From Massilia agilis (GTDB lineage Bacteria; Pseudomonadota; Gammaproteobacteria; Burkholderiales; Burkholderiaceae_D), in NCBI RefSeq assembly GCF_024756255.1, contig NZ_JANUHB010000001.1, forward strand, positions 496,001 through 560,000: DNA of 64,000 nt, given 5' to 3'. Positions 33,657-42,289 of this stretch are shown one piece after another; position 1 is the stretch's first letter, and each line of letters begins with the position of its first letter. The notes under the pieces were generated by a model that saw only the letters and a program-made list of their open reading frames with translations, made no database searches and was not told the origin of the DNA. The position numbers were made by a program, and so were the translations under genes.

Positions 33657-33717
33657 AAAACGCATATCGATAAACACTTCCGGCCTGATGCGCGGCGCGT
33701 CTATCGATGCGCGTTTT
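33657..33717. repeat. Long imperfect inverted repeat between the binding protein and the TauD-like gene
   Basis: Arms 33657-33672 and 33702-33717 pair at 14 of 16 positions (left arm AAAACGCATATCGATA) with 29 bp between. The right arm ends GCGTTTT, so it could end transcription of the binding protein gene; alternatively it is an operator for the sulfonate operon that starts 66 bp later. Confidence 0.5.
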
Positions 33718-33782
33718 GATTCGTTGGCCTGGCTGCCTGGCATACCTAGAATGGCCCAGGTCACAACTGCCAGCGAATCATC

Positions 33783-34685
33783 ATGTCTGCCCTCCCCCAA
33801 TCCGTTTTAGCGCACGCGCCGGTCGCGATCCGCCGCTTCGATGCGGCGCTCGGCGCCGAGGTGCTCGGCCTGGACCTGCACGCGCCGCTCCCCGACGAAG
33901 AATTCGCGCGCATCCACCGTGCCCACCTCGACCACCATGTGCTGGTGTTCCGCGACCAGCACATCACGCCGCAGCAGCAGATCGCCTTCAGCCGCCGCTT
34001 CGGCCCACTGCAGATCCATGTGCTGCGCCAGTTCCAGCTGCCCGGCCACGAGGAGATCCTGGTGGTCTCAAACATCAAGGAAAACGGCAAGCCGATCGGC
34101 CTTGGCGACGCCGGGCGCATGTGGCACTCCGACCTGTCGTACAAGGCGCTGCCGAGCCTGGGCTCGATGCTGCATGCGCAGGAGCTGCCGGCCACCGGCG
34201 GCGACACGCTGTTCGCCAACATGCACCGGGCCTGGGACGAGCTGCCGCTGGCGCTGCGCCGGGCCGTCGAAGGGCGGCATGCGGAGCACAGCTACCTGGC
34301 CAACTACGAAGAGCTGCGGGAGCGCAGCCCCTGGCGCCCGGCGCTGACGCTTGAACAGGTCGCCGAGGTCAAGCCGGTGGCGCACCCGATCGTGCGCACC
34401 CACCCGGAAAACGGCCGCAACGCGCTGTTCGTCAGCGAACACTTCACCACCCGCATCCTGGGCATTCCGGAAGACGAGAGCCGCGACCTGCTGGACCAGT
34501 TGTTCGCCCATTCGGTGCGCCCCGAATTCATCTACCGCCACCGCTGGCAGCCGCATGACCTGCTGTTCTGGGACAACCGCTCGGTCATGCACCTGGCCAC
34601 CGGCTGCCCCGACAACCAGCGCCGCAAGCTGTACCGCACCACCATCGAGGGCGATACCCCCTTCTACCTGATCACGAAAGCCTGA
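33783..34685 (+). CDS. TauD/TfdA family alpha-ketoglutarate-dependent dioxygenase
   Basis: 300 residues. The Fe(II) motif HxD is WHSDLSYK (about residue 114), the distal His lies in SVMHLATG, and the 2-oxoglutarate arginine is near RRKLYRTTIEG. The N-terminal half has HHVLVFRDQHITPQQQIAFSRRFG, typical of TauD-like enzymes, which hydroxylate next to a sulfonate or similar group to release sulfite. It heads the operon with a taurine-type ABC transporter, so a sulfonate or other organosulfur acid is the likely substrate. The exact substrate is not shown by the sequence. Confidence 0.92.
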   Translation: MSALPQSVLAHAPVAIRRFDAALGAEVLGLDLHAPLPDEEFARIHRAHLDHHVLVFRDQHITPQQQIAFSRRFGPLQIHVLRQFQLPGHEEILVVSNIKENGKPIGLGDAGRMWHSDLSYKALPSLGSMLHAQELPATGGDTLFANMHRAWDELPLALRRAVEGRHAEHSYLANYEELRERSPWRPALTLEQVAEVKPVAHPIVRTHPENGRNALFVSEHFTTRILGIPEDESRDLLDQLFAHSVRPEFIYRHRWQPHDLLFWDNRSVMHLATGCPDNQRRKLYRTTIEGDTPFYLITKA

Positions 34686-34687
34686 CC

Positions 34688-35716
34688 ATGACGTCCCGTT
34701 CTTCCTTTACACAAGGGCTGCGCCGTGCGCTCGCGCCGGTCCTGCTCGCGGCCTCCCTGCTATCGGCAGCCAGCGCCCACGCCGAGGGCAAGCTGCGCAT
34801 CGCCGAGCAGTACGGCGTGGTGTACCTGCTGCTGAACGTGGCGCAGGACCAGCACCTGATCGAAAAGCAGGGCAAGGCGCGCGGCGTCGACATCCAGGTC
34901 GAGTGGACCAGGCTGTCCGGCGGCGCCAACGTCAACGATGCGCTGCTCTCGGGCGCCATCGACGTGGCCGGCGCCGGCGTCGCGCCCCTGCTCACGGTAT
35001 GGGACCGCACCCACGGCCGCCAGAACGTCAAGGGCGTGGCATCGCTCGGCAGTTTTCCCTACCTCCTGGTCAGCAACAACCCGGCGGTGCGCACGCTGGC
35101 GGATTTCACGGACAAGGACCGCATTGCCCTGCCGGCGGTCACGGTGTCGGTGCAGGCGCGCATCCTGCAGCTGGCCGTCGCAAAACAGTGGGGCGAGAAG
35201 GAATTCAACCGGCTCGACCGCCTGACCCAGGCGCTGCCGCACCCGGACGCCGCCGCCTCGGTCATCGCCGGCAAGACCGAAATCACCAGCCACTTCGCCT
35301 CGCCACCGTTCCAGGACCAGGAGCTGGCGCAGAACCGCAGCGCGCACGTGGTGCTGAACTCATACGACGTGCTGGGCGGCCCCAGCTCGGCCACGGTGCT
35401 GTACGCGACCGAGAAGTTCCGCGCCGAGAACCCGAAGACCTACGCCGCGTTTGTCGCGGCACTGGCCGAGGCGGCGGCGTTCATCCGCGCCAATCCCGAG
35501 GCCGCAGCCGATGCCTACCTGCGCGTCAACAAGGGCGGCATCGACCGCGCGCTGCTGGTGAAGACCATCAAGGACCCGCAGGTCCAGTTCACCGTGGTCC
35601 CGCAAAACACCTTCACGCTGGCGCAGTTCCTGTACCGGATCGGGGCAATCAAGCACCAGCCGCGCAGCTGGCGCGACTACTTCTTCGACGATGCCGCCAC
35701 CGCCAACGGCAGCTGA
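34688..35716 (+). CDS. Sulfonate/taurine-type ABC transporter, substrate-binding protein
   Basis: 342 residues, starting 2 bp after the dioxygenase stop. A signal peptide (LAPVLLAASLLSAASAHA) is followed by an SsuA/TauA/NMT1-like fold: LRIAEQYGVVYLLLNVAQDQHLIEKQG, then LSGGANVNDALLSGAIDVAGAGVAP and VSNNPAVRTLADFTDKDRIALPA. These segments line the two-lobed site that binds sulfonates or similar acids. It delivers ligand to the permease encoded two genes later. It was named by family and by the TauD-like neighbour. Confidence 0.92.
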   Translation: MTSRSSFTQGLRRALAPVLLAASLLSAASAHAEGKLRIAEQYGVVYLLLNVAQDQHLIEKQGKARGVDIQVEWTRLSGGANVNDALLSGAIDVAGAGVAPLLTVWDRTHGRQNVKGVASLGSFPYLLVSNNPAVRTLADFTDKDRIALPAVTVSVQARILQLAVAKQWGEKEFNRLDRLTQALPHPDAAASVIAGKTEITSHFASPPFQDQELAQNRSAHVVLNSYDVLGGPSSATVLYATEKFRAENPKTYAAFVAALAEAAAFIRANPEAAADAYLRVNKGGIDRALLVKTIKDPQVQFTVVPQNTFTLAQFLYRIGAIKHQPRSWRDYFFDDAATANGS

Positions 35717-35731
35717 CAAGGATCACACAAC

Positions 35732-36556
35732 ATGAACGTGCAAGCCCTGCAGGTCTCGCAACCGCTGCTGCGCGCACGCGGCCTGACGCTGCAATACAAC
35801 GCCGCCGGGCGCACCGTGCGCGCCACCCACCGCGTCAGCTTCGACGTGCACCGCGCCGACCGTTTCGTCCTGCTCGGGCCTTCCGGCTGCGGCAAGTCGA
35901 CGCTGCTCAAGGCTGTGGGTGGCTTCGTGGCGCCGGCCGAAGGCAGCATCAGCCTGGACGGCAAGCCGGTACTGGGCCCCGGTCCTGATCGCATTGCCGT
36001 GTTCCAGGAATTCGACCAGCTGCCGCAATGGAAAACGGTGGAGCAAAACGTGATGTTCCCGCTGCTGGCCAGCGGCCGCGCGAGCCGCGCCCAGGCCAAG
36101 GCCGCGGCCAGCTACTGGCTGCACAAGGTCGGGCTGGCGCATTGTGCCGACGCCTATCCGCACACGCTCTCGGGCGGCATGAAACAGCGCGTCGCGATTG
36201 CACGGGCGCTGGCGATGCAGCCGGAAGTGCTGCTGATGGACGAACCGTTCGCGGCGCTCGACGCGCTCACGCGGCGCCGCATGCAGGAGCTGCTGGCCGC
36301 GTTGTGGGACGAGGTGCGCTTCACCCTGCTGTTCGTCACCCATTCAATCGAAGAGGCGCTGGTGGTGGGCAACCGGGTGCTGCTGCTGTCGCCGCACCCG
36401 GGACAGGTGCGCGCCGAGATCAACAGCCACCAGTTCGACCTGGACAGCGCCGGCGCCGAGTTCCAGGCAGCCGTGCGGCGCGTGCATGGCCTGCTGTTCG
36501 GGGCCCAGGAAGCACACGCTGCCGCGCATGATGCCGCGATCGGGGGCGTACGATGA
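35732..36556 (+). CDS. Sulfonate/taurine-type ABC transporter, ATP-binding protein
   Basis: 274 residues. Walker A is LGPSGCGKSTLLKA, the Q-loop lies in AVFQEFDQLPQW, the ABC signature is LSGGMKQRVAIARAL, Walker B is VLLMDEPFAALDALT and the switch His is in LFVTHSIEEALV. These match the TauB/SsuB subfamily. It starts 15 bp after the binding protein and overlaps the permease gene by 4 bp (ATGA). It powers uptake at the cytoplasmic face. Confidence 0.95.
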   Translation: MNVQALQVSQPLLRARGLTLQYNAAGRTVRATHRVSFDVHRADRFVLLGPSGCGKSTLLKAVGGFVAPAEGSISLDGKPVLGPGPDRIAVFQEFDQLPQWKTVEQNVMFPLLASGRASRAQAKAAASYWLHKVGLAHCADAYPHTLSGGMKQRVAIARALAMQPEVLLMDEPFAALDALTRRRMQELLAALWDEVRFTLLFVTHSIEEALVVGNRVLLLSPHPGQVRAEINSHQFDLDSAGAEFQAAVRRVHGLLFGAQEAHAAAHDAAIGGVR

Positions 36557-37419
36557 ACGCGCCGCTGTCCCCGCCGATCCGGCCTGAATACGAGCGCGTG
36601 CCGGACGCCGCGCCACCGCACGCCGCACCTGCATCCCCGCTACTGCGCGCGGCCCATGTGACGGTGGCGCGCCGGCTGCTGATTTTGGCGGCGCTGGCCG
36701 TGCTGTGGGAGGCTGCCGCGCGCTGGCAGGGCAACGAGCTGATGCTGCCCGGCTTCGTCGCCACCGCCAGGGCGCTGGCATCCGGCATTGCTTCGGGCGA
36801 GCTCGCCGGCAACCTGGCCGCCTCGCTGGGCATACTGTTGCAAGGCTACCTGATCGGGGCCGCCTGCGCGCTGGCCTTGAGCGCGCTGGCGGCGACCACG
36901 CGGCTGGGCCAGGAGCTGCTGGACACCTTGAATTCGATGCTCAGCCCGTTGCCCGCGATCGCCCTGCTCCCGCTTGCGCTCCTGTGGTTCGGACTGGGCA
37001 AGGCCAGCCTGCTGTTCGTGCTGGTCCATTCGGTGCTGTGGCCGCTGGCCCTGAACACCTACGCCGGCTTTCGCGCGGTGCCCGAGACGCTGCGCATGGC
37101 CGGACGCCAGTACGGCCTGCGCGGCTTGGCGCTGGTGTGGCAGGTGCTGGTGCCGGCCGCGCTGCCGTCGATCCTGTCCGGCCTGAAGATCGGCTGGGCG
37201 TTTGCCTGGCGCACGCTGATCGCCGCCGAGCTTGTCTTCGGCAGCACGTCTGGCGAGCGCGGGCTGGGCTGGTACATCTTTCAGAACCGCAACGAGCTCT
37301 ACACCGACAAGGTGTTTGCCGGGCTCGCGGTGGTCGTCATCGTCGGCCTGGTGGTTGAAAACCTCGTGTTCGGCACCATTGAAAGACTGACGGTGCGGCG
37401 CTGGGGCATGCAGCGGTAA
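36553..37419 (+). CDS. Sulfonate/taurine-type ABC transporter, permease
   Basis: 288 residues with about six membrane helices. The binding-protein-dependent permease domain covers residues 85-270 with the cytoplasmic loop MAGRQYGLRGLALVWQVLVPAALPSIL, which contacts the ATPase. A 45-residue polar, proline-rich N-terminus precedes the first helix. TauC/SsuC proteins have the same layout. It overlaps the ATPase gene by 4 bp, so the two are translated together. Confidence 0.94.
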   Translation: MNAPLSPPIRPEYERVPDAAPPHAAPASPLLRAAHVTVARRLLILAALAVLWEAAARWQGNELMLPGFVATARALASGIASGELAGNLAASLGILLQGYLIGAACALALSALAATTRLGQELLDTLNSMLSPLPAIALLPLALLWFGLGKASLLFVLVHSVLWPLALNTYAGFRAVPETLRMAGRQYGLRGLALVWQVLVPAALPSILSGLKIGWAFAWRTLIAAELVFGSTSGERGLGWYIFQNRNELYTDKVFAGLAVVVIVGLVVENLVFGTIERLTVRRWGMQR

Positions 37420-37428
37420 GGAGACGAG

Positions 37429-37974
37429 ATGGGTTCGCAGTTGCAGGATTTTCGCGTGCTGGTCGCGCCGGGGCTCAATGGCAGCGGCGCGGGCCACTGG
37501 CAGACGCGCTGGCAAACGCTGCATCCCTGGTTCGAGCGGATCGGGCAACGAGACTGGGACTGCCCGGACCTGGCTGCCTGGTCGGCGCAGGTGGCCGATG
37601 CCTTGCAGCGCTCGGCGCGGCCAACGATCGTGGTCGCCCACAGTTTCGGCTGCCTTGCAACCGTGCACCGCATTGCGGCCGGCGTTCCCCAGCTGGCGGG
37701 CGCGCTGCTGGTCGCGCCGGCGGACCCGGCCAAGTTCGGCCTGCAGCGCGCGCTTGCGCTCGGCCCGCTGCCGGTGCCGTCGGTGGTGGTCGGCAGCGAA
37801 AATGACCCGTGGTTGTCGGCCGGCGGCGCGCGCGACTGGGCCCAGCAATGGGGAAGCGAATTCGTCAACGCTGGCGCCCTTGGGCACATCAACGCCGAAT
37901 CGAAGCTGGGCGACTGGCCGTTCGGGCTGGCCCTGCTCGAGATGCTCGCGGCGCGCGTCGCGCACGAGCGCTAG
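37429..37974 (+). CDS. RBBP9/YdeN family alpha/beta hydrolase
   Basis: 181 residues, the family length, 9 bp after the permease stop with GGAGACG as ribosome site. The N-terminus FRVLVAPGLNGSGAGHWQTRWQ is diagnostic of the RBBP9/YdeN family. The nucleophilic serine is in VVAHSFGCLA, the acid in GSENDPWL and the His in NAGALGHINAES. It is a small cytosolic serine hydrolase of unsettled substrate. As the last gene of the sulfonate operon it might cleave an ester or amide of the imported compound; this is inference from position. Confidence 0.9.
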   Translation: MGSQLQDFRVLVAPGLNGSGAGHWQTRWQTLHPWFERIGQRDWDCPDLAAWSAQVADALQRSARPTIVVAHSFGCLATVHRIAAGVPQLAGALLVAPADPAKFGLQRALALGPLPVPSVVVGSENDPWLSAGGARDWAQQWGSEFVNAGALGHINAESKLGDWPFGLALLEMLAARVAHER

Positions 37975-38003
37975 CGATCGCGCCCGTTGCCGTGCGCGAT
38001 CGC
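37974..38003. terminator. Bidirectional hairpin between convergent genes
   Basis: A perfect 10-bp stem (GCGATCGCGC at 37974-37983 and GCGCGATCGC at 37994-38003) with a 10-nt loop, starting at the last base of the hydrolase stop codon. It lies between that gene and the convergent PhoX gene. No T-run follows. Confidence 0.6.
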
Positions 38004-38026
38004 CTTGAAGCCTCAACCGGTGAGGC

Positions 38027-40003
38027 TTACGCTTTCGCCAGCTTCACCTGGCTCACGTCCGCGGTCAGGTAGCCGACCGCCGCGCCGAACTTGTCCTTGT
38101 AGTTCGCGCGCACCAGCGGGTCGAGCGTTGCCTTGACGCCGGCGTGGGCCGAGCCCCAGTCGCCCGGGTGCTGGAAATTGCTCATGATGTAGGTCCAGCC
38201 GTTCAGCTCATCGACTGCATGCAGGCCGGTCGATTCGCCGCCGGCCGGCACCGACATCAGGCGGGTCAGCACCTTCGTGTCGACGTTGTAGGCCCACAGG
38301 AAGCTGGTCACGTGCTGGCTGCTGTCCTCGCCGATGAACAGGGTACGCATCTTTTCCGAGAACTTCAGGTTGTCCGGCTGTGCGATGCGCTCCGGGTTGG
38401 CGGTGTTGCCCAGCGCGTCCGCTGCAGCCAGGTCCTCGCCCACCAGGAGCGCCTTGGTATCGGCCGGCATCCACTCGCTGTTGATCGCGCCGCCGTCCGT
38501 ATCCGTCTGCCCGCCTTTCAGGCTCAAGGCCATCACCGCGCCCGCATCGAGCATCTTGGGAATCGAGATGCCGTTGCCCGGCACATTCAGCGCGTGCCCG
38601 GCGACCATCGAGGTCACGCAGTTCTGCAGCGCCGAGTAAGCCACCTTGCCCTTGATGTTGACAGTCGTGCCTTCCATCTTGGTGAAGCCCATCGACGCGC
38701 CCACGAATGCGGCGTAGCGGTGCGTTTCGAGGAAGGCGGCGGCCTTTTCCATGCCGGCGTTGATCTTGATCCACTCGACCTTGCCGTTGACGACGATCTT
38801 CTTGTAGGCAGGGTCCTGCGGGTCGGCCGTCTTCAGCGACATGATGTCGGTCGGCTTGAGCGAGTTGGCCAGCGCGCGGATCTCGTCGCTGGTGGCCGAG
38901 CCGAGCTTGATCCAGGTGAGCGGCGCTGCCGGCGCTGCCGGGTCGAGCGAAAAGCCGGCGCCGACCTTGGCCACGTACAGCGTGCCCGAGGACAGGTCCT
39001 TCTCGCGGTCCGCCACGAACACGAAGTAGCCGCTGTTGGTGGCGTCGTCGCCCATGAACACGGTGCGGTTGTCCGGCATCACCTGCACCAGCTCGTGCGA
39101 GATGCGGCCCAGGCAGTAGTGCTTCTTGATCGAGCCGGTGCCGTCCGGGTTGACCGTCACTTCCGGCAGGTGGCCGTAGTTGTAGGCCTTGGCCGCGGTC
39201 TCGCTACCGTACAGGTTCTTGCTGAATGCCTTGAACTGGGCGTCGGTATCGGCGGTGAATGCGTTCGGCTCGTATTCCTCGCTCGAAAGGTGCGTACCCC
39301 ACGGCGACAGGCTGGCGCCGCAGGTGATCCACAGGCCGTTGGCGCCCGAGGTGTCCACGTTGTAGTACTTCACCAGCGAGAGCTTGCCGGTGGTGCGGTC
39401 CTGATCCAGCGTCAGGATCGCGATCGGCGACGGCAGGCGGCCGTACATGCCGGTCACGCCGTCCTGGGCCCAGGTGGTGTACTCGAACTGCACCACCGCG
39501 AACACGGTATTGCCCTTCACGCCGGGCACCGTCGCATTCGGGACGGAGAGCAGCGAGGTGCCGTCCGGCGAATCGGAGAAGAACTGGCGCTCCTTGCCGG
39601 CCACCGTGGTGTCCATGATCGGCTTGTTGTTGATGTCATAGTAGCCGCCGGCCAGGATCTTGCCGCCCTTGCCGTCCGCGACCATGTCGCCCGTGATGAA
39701 GAAGGGCTGGTAGGACAGCTTGAAATCGATCTTGCTGCTGTCGCTGAAGCTGACCGTCATGGTCGAGGCCACGTTGGTGGTGGCCATGGCAGCCGCGTTG
39801 GCGAGCGTCGGCGCGGGGGTGGCGCTGAAGGTGACGCTGGCCAGGTTGACGGGCGCGGGCGGCGTGGCGTCGGCAACCGGGCCATTGTCGCTGCCGCAGC
39901 CGGCGAGCAACGCGCCGGCGCCAAACGAAGTGAACGGCAGCATTGGGGCTGCCCCGAACAGGCGCATAATGCGGCGGCGGGACAGGTCGTGGTCTTGGGT
40001 CAT
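38027..40003 (-). CDS. PhoX-family (DUF839) alkaline phosphatase-like protein
   Basis: 658 residues from the ATG at 40003, which has AAGGAG upstream. A twin-arginine signal (SRRRIMRLFGAAP) ends in a lipobox-like LLAGC, so it may be an exported lipoprotein. The DUF839 core includes GLWITCGASLSPWGTHLSSEEYEP, HYCLGRISHELVQV and NLKFSEKMRTLFIGEDSSQH, and the C-terminal half holds metal-binding acidic segments of PhoX. PhoX enzymes are Ca/Fe-dependent periplasmic phosphatases; whether this member hydrolyses phosphate esters is not shown. No Pho box is obvious upstream. Confidence 0.87.
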   Translation of the reverse strand: MTQDHDLSRRRIMRLFGAAPMLPFTSFGAGALLAGCGSDNGPVADATPPAPVNLASVTFSATPAPTLANAAAMATTNVASTMTVSFSDSSKIDFKLSYQPFFITGDMVADGKGGKILAGGYYDINNKPIMDTTVAGKERQFFSDSPDGTSLLSVPNATVPGVKGNTVFAVVQFEYTTWAQDGVTGMYGRLPSPIAILTLDQDRTTGKLSLVKYYNVDTSGANGLWITCGASLSPWGTHLSSEEYEPNAFTADTDAQFKAFSKNLYGSETAAKAYNYGHLPEVTVNPDGTGSIKKHYCLGRISHELVQVMPDNRTVFMGDDATNSGYFVFVADREKDLSSGTLYVAKVGAGFSLDPAAPAAPLTWIKLGSATSDEIRALANSLKPTDIMSLKTADPQDPAYKKIVVNGKVEWIKINAGMEKAAAFLETHRYAAFVGASMGFTKMEGTTVNIKGKVAYSALQNCVTSMVAGHALNVPGNGISIPKMLDAGAVMALSLKGGQTDTDGGAINSEWMPADTKALLVGEDLAAADALGNTANPERIAQPDNLKFSEKMRTLFIGEDSSQHVTSFLWAYNVDTKVLTRLMSVPAGGESTGLHAVDELNGWTYIMSNFQHPGDWGSAHAGVKATLDPLVRANYKDKFGAAVGYLTADVSQVKLAKA

Positions 40004-40193
40004 TCTGTGGCTCCTTGGTCGTAGAGACGGTAGCGGCGCTCTGCCGCGGATGGCCAAGAATGTAGCGAACGGCTGTGTCAGTTTGATGACAATCCTGCAA
40101 GGCGGCGCATCAGATCGAAAAATTGCGGCGCCGCGTGTCGATTTCATGCTTCCCCGTTCGACAAGGTATTTTCACCCCTGAAAAGGAATCACC

Positions 40194-40595
40194 ATGAACA
40201 AGCAGATTTTCGTGAACCTGCCGGTCAAGGACCTGGAGAAGTCAAAAGCCTTCTTCTCCGCGCTGGGCTATACGTTCAACCCGCAGTTCACCAACGAGCA
40301 TGGCGCAGCCATGGTGATTTCGGAGAACAGCATTCTCGCGATGCTGCTGACCGAGGACTTCTTCAAGACCCTGACCAGGAAGGCCATCATCAACGCGCAC
40401 GAGCAAACCGAAGCGCTGCTCTGCCTGAGCTGCGAGAGCCAGCAGGAGGTGGACGAGCTGGTGGCCAGGGCCATCGCCAACGGCGGCAAGGCCCCGCACC
40501 CGCCGGAGGACTATGGCTTCATGTACAGCTATGGGTTCGAAGACCTCGATGGGCACAACTGGGGGCTGGTGTACATGAAAGACAGCCCGGCCTGA
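40194..40595 (+). CDS. VOC family (glyoxalase-like) protein
   Basis: 133 residues with AAAAGGAA before the ATG. The vicinal oxygen chelate pattern is clear: IFVNLPVKDLEKSKAFFSALGY at the start and GFEDLDGHNWGLVYM at the end, with the metal-site glutamate position replaced by asparagine/tryptophan as in many non-glyoxalase members. It is a small cytosolic protein of unknown activity. It is not related closely to the VOC gene at 40670 and is transcribed away from PhoX. Confidence 0.88.
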   Translation: MNKQIFVNLPVKDLEKSKAFFSALGYTFNPQFTNEHGAAMVISENSILAMLLTEDFFKTLTRKAIINAHEQTEALLCLSCESQQEVDELVARAIANGGKAPHPPEDYGFMYSYGFEDLDGHNWGLVYMKDSPA

Positions 40596-40669
40596 CGCTG
40601 GCGCCGGGGTGCAGGCGCGGCGAGAATGCCGCGGCCGATTGCGGCATTCTCCTTGCGCGCTACGAGGAA

Positions 40670-41116
40670 CTAAACAGCGCGCTGGCGTGCCCCTTGAACC
40701 TCCACCGTCCAGTACACGCCGTAGCGGTCAGTAACAGCGCCGAAGGAATCAGCCCAAGCCGTCTCGCGCAATGGGACACGGATGGAACCGCCCGCACCCA
40801 GAGCGTGCAGGATGCGCGCGGCCTCGTGCTGATTTGCCAGGTGGAGCGCAAGCGAAACGCCCTGGAAAGCAGGCACGCCGCCATGATGGCCTTCGGACAG
40901 GTACACCACGGTGTCGCCAATGCGCAGCCCGGCGCGGATGATCTTGCCGGGACTTCCGGGCGGCAGATATTCCGGCTGCGCGCCGCCGGCCGTCAGCTGG
41001 AACAGCACCTCGGCGCCAAGGTGCTCACGGTAGAACGAAATCGCTTCGGCGCACAGGCCGGGAAAATACAGGGTAGGTATGACTTGCATGGTAGTCGTTT
41101 GCTCGATCGATGACAT
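40670..41116 (-). CDS. PhnB-like VOC family protein
   Basis: 148 residues from the ATG at 41116; the ATG at 41089 begins the conserved part (MQVIPTLYFPGLCAEAISFY) and a GTG at 41179 is also possible, because it overlaps the stop of a 14-codon leader frame (41176-41220). The fold is of the PhnB/3-demethylubiquinone methyltransferase-like VOC type, with ETAWADSFGAVTDRYGVYWTV at the end. Function is unknown. A TGTCACA-N16-CGTC promoter on its strand (41285-41311) makes it the probable target of the ECF41 sigma factor next door. Confidence 0.85.
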   Translation of the reverse strand: MSSIEQTTTMQVIPTLYFPGLCAEAISFYREHLGAEVLFQLTAGGAQPEYLPPGSPGKIIRAGLRIGDTVVYLSEGHHGGVPAFQGVSLALHLANQHEAARILHALGAGGSIRVPLRETAWADSFGAVTDRYGVYWTVEVQGARQRAV

Positions 41117-41284
41117 GTGGATGATCCACCGAGCGACGCCCATGCGATCGCCACGTCGAAAGCAAGGCCCTCGTTTCACCCGGCAGGATTGAATTGCACA
41201 CGGCGGCCTCCTTTCTTCATGTTGAACTTCGTGTCATTGTATCCCAGCAGGACGCGGCTTTCGTCCAGCGGCTCGCACTGTTTA

Positions 41285-41311
41285 GACGACAGTGACGGCG
41301 GTCTTGTGACA
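41285..41311 (-). promoter_or_regulatory. ECF41-type promoter driving the PhnB-like gene
   Basis: On the minus strand TGTCACA (41305-41311) and CGTC (41285-41288) are separated by exactly 16 bp, the reported ECF41 promoter pattern. Transcription would start near 41278 and give a leader of about 160 nt. Confidence 0.7.
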
Positions 41312-41341
41312 GGATGGCCACGCATTATTTTTCCCCGGACC

Positions 41342-41368
41342 TGTCACACGCGCAGCACATCACCCGTC
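41342..41368 (+). promoter_or_regulatory. ECF41-type promoter driving the sigma factor gene
   Basis: TGTCACA (41342-41348) and CGTC (41365-41368) with a 16-bp spacer, 9 bp before the sigma factor ATG. The leader would be very short. The match implies autoregulation. Confidence 0.7.
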
Positions 41369-41377
41369 TAGAGAGAC

Positions 41378-42289
41378 ATGGACACCGCAACCGACACCTT
41401 TCACCACCTGCGCCCGCGCCTGTTCGGGATCGCCTACCGCATGCTCGGCCTGCGCACGGAAGCCGAGGACATCGTCCAGGAAGCCTGGCTGCGCTGGCAC
41501 ATGCGCGGGGCGCAAGACGCCCACACCCCGGAGGCCTGGCTGGTCACGGTCGTCACGCGGCTGTCGATCGACCGCCTGCGTGGCGTGATGACCGAGCGCG
41601 AGCGTTACGTTGGCCCCTGGCTACCCGAGCCGCTGCTCGAATCGCAGGCGGCTTCTCCGGCCGAGGCGGTGGAACTGGCAAGCGACATCTCGACCGCCTT
41701 CCTGCTGATGCTCGAACGCCTTGGCCCGGAAGAACGGGCGGTATTCCTGCTGCACCAGGTATTCGACGTGGACTACGCCGAGGTGGCTGCCATGGTGGGC
41801 AAGACCGAGGCCGCGTGCCGCAAGATCCTGCAGCGTGCGCGCGAGCGGGTGCGCGCGGCGCGGCCACGCTTTACGGTCGAGCGCGAAGCGCACCTGGAAC
41901 TGCTGGGACGATTCATCGAGGCGGCACGCTCGCACGACCCGCAGCAGGTGCTGGCCCTGCTCACCGACGACGCCACCTATACCGGCGACGGCGGCGGCAA
42001 GGTCAGGGCCACGGTGCGCGTCGTGGCAGGCGCGGCACGCGTGGCGCGCCTGGTGGCCGGCATCGAGCGCAAGTGGACCGAACGAGGACGCCACGAGATC
42101 ATCATGGTCAACGGCGAACCGGGCTTGCTGACCTGGCGCGACGGCGTTCCGGATTCGGTCAGTTCATTCGAGCTGCGCGATGGCCGCATCGCTGCGATCT
42201 ATATGGTGCGCAATCCGGACAAGCTTGGTTCGCTGGGCGGCCGTGCACCGAGCACAGGACCGATTAATGCCAGGGTGATCCAAGAATGA
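41378..42289 (+). CDS. ECF41 family RNA polymerase sigma factor (SigJ-like)
   Basis: 303 residues. Region 2 (HLRPRLFGIAYRMLGLRTEAEDIVQEAWLRW) and region 4 (LGPEERAVFLLHQVFDVDYAEVAAMVGKTEAACRKILQRAR-type) are joined by a linker with WLPEPL (81-86). A SnoaL-like C-terminal extension (about 170-300) carries DGGGK (204-208) and NPDKL (279-283), the hallmarks of ECF41. That extension replaces an anti-sigma factor by controlling activity in cis. ECF41 genes usually neighbour a carboxymuconolactone decarboxylase, oxidoreductase or epimerase target; an AhpD-like gene is nearby but only the VOC gene has a matching promoter. Confidence 0.95.
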   Translation: MDTATDTFHHLRPRLFGIAYRMLGLRTEAEDIVQEAWLRWHMRGAQDAHTPEAWLVTVVTRLSIDRLRGVMTERERYVGPWLPEPLLESQAASPAEAVELASDISTAFLLMLERLGPEERAVFLLHQVFDVDYAEVAAMVGKTEAACRKILQRARERVRAARPRFTVEREAHLELLGRFIEAARSHDPQQVLALLTDDATYTGDGGGKVRATVRVVAGAARVARLVAGIERKWTERGRHEIIMVNGEPGLLTWRDGVPDSVSSFELRDGRIAAIYMVRNPDKLGSLGGRAPSTGPINARVIQE

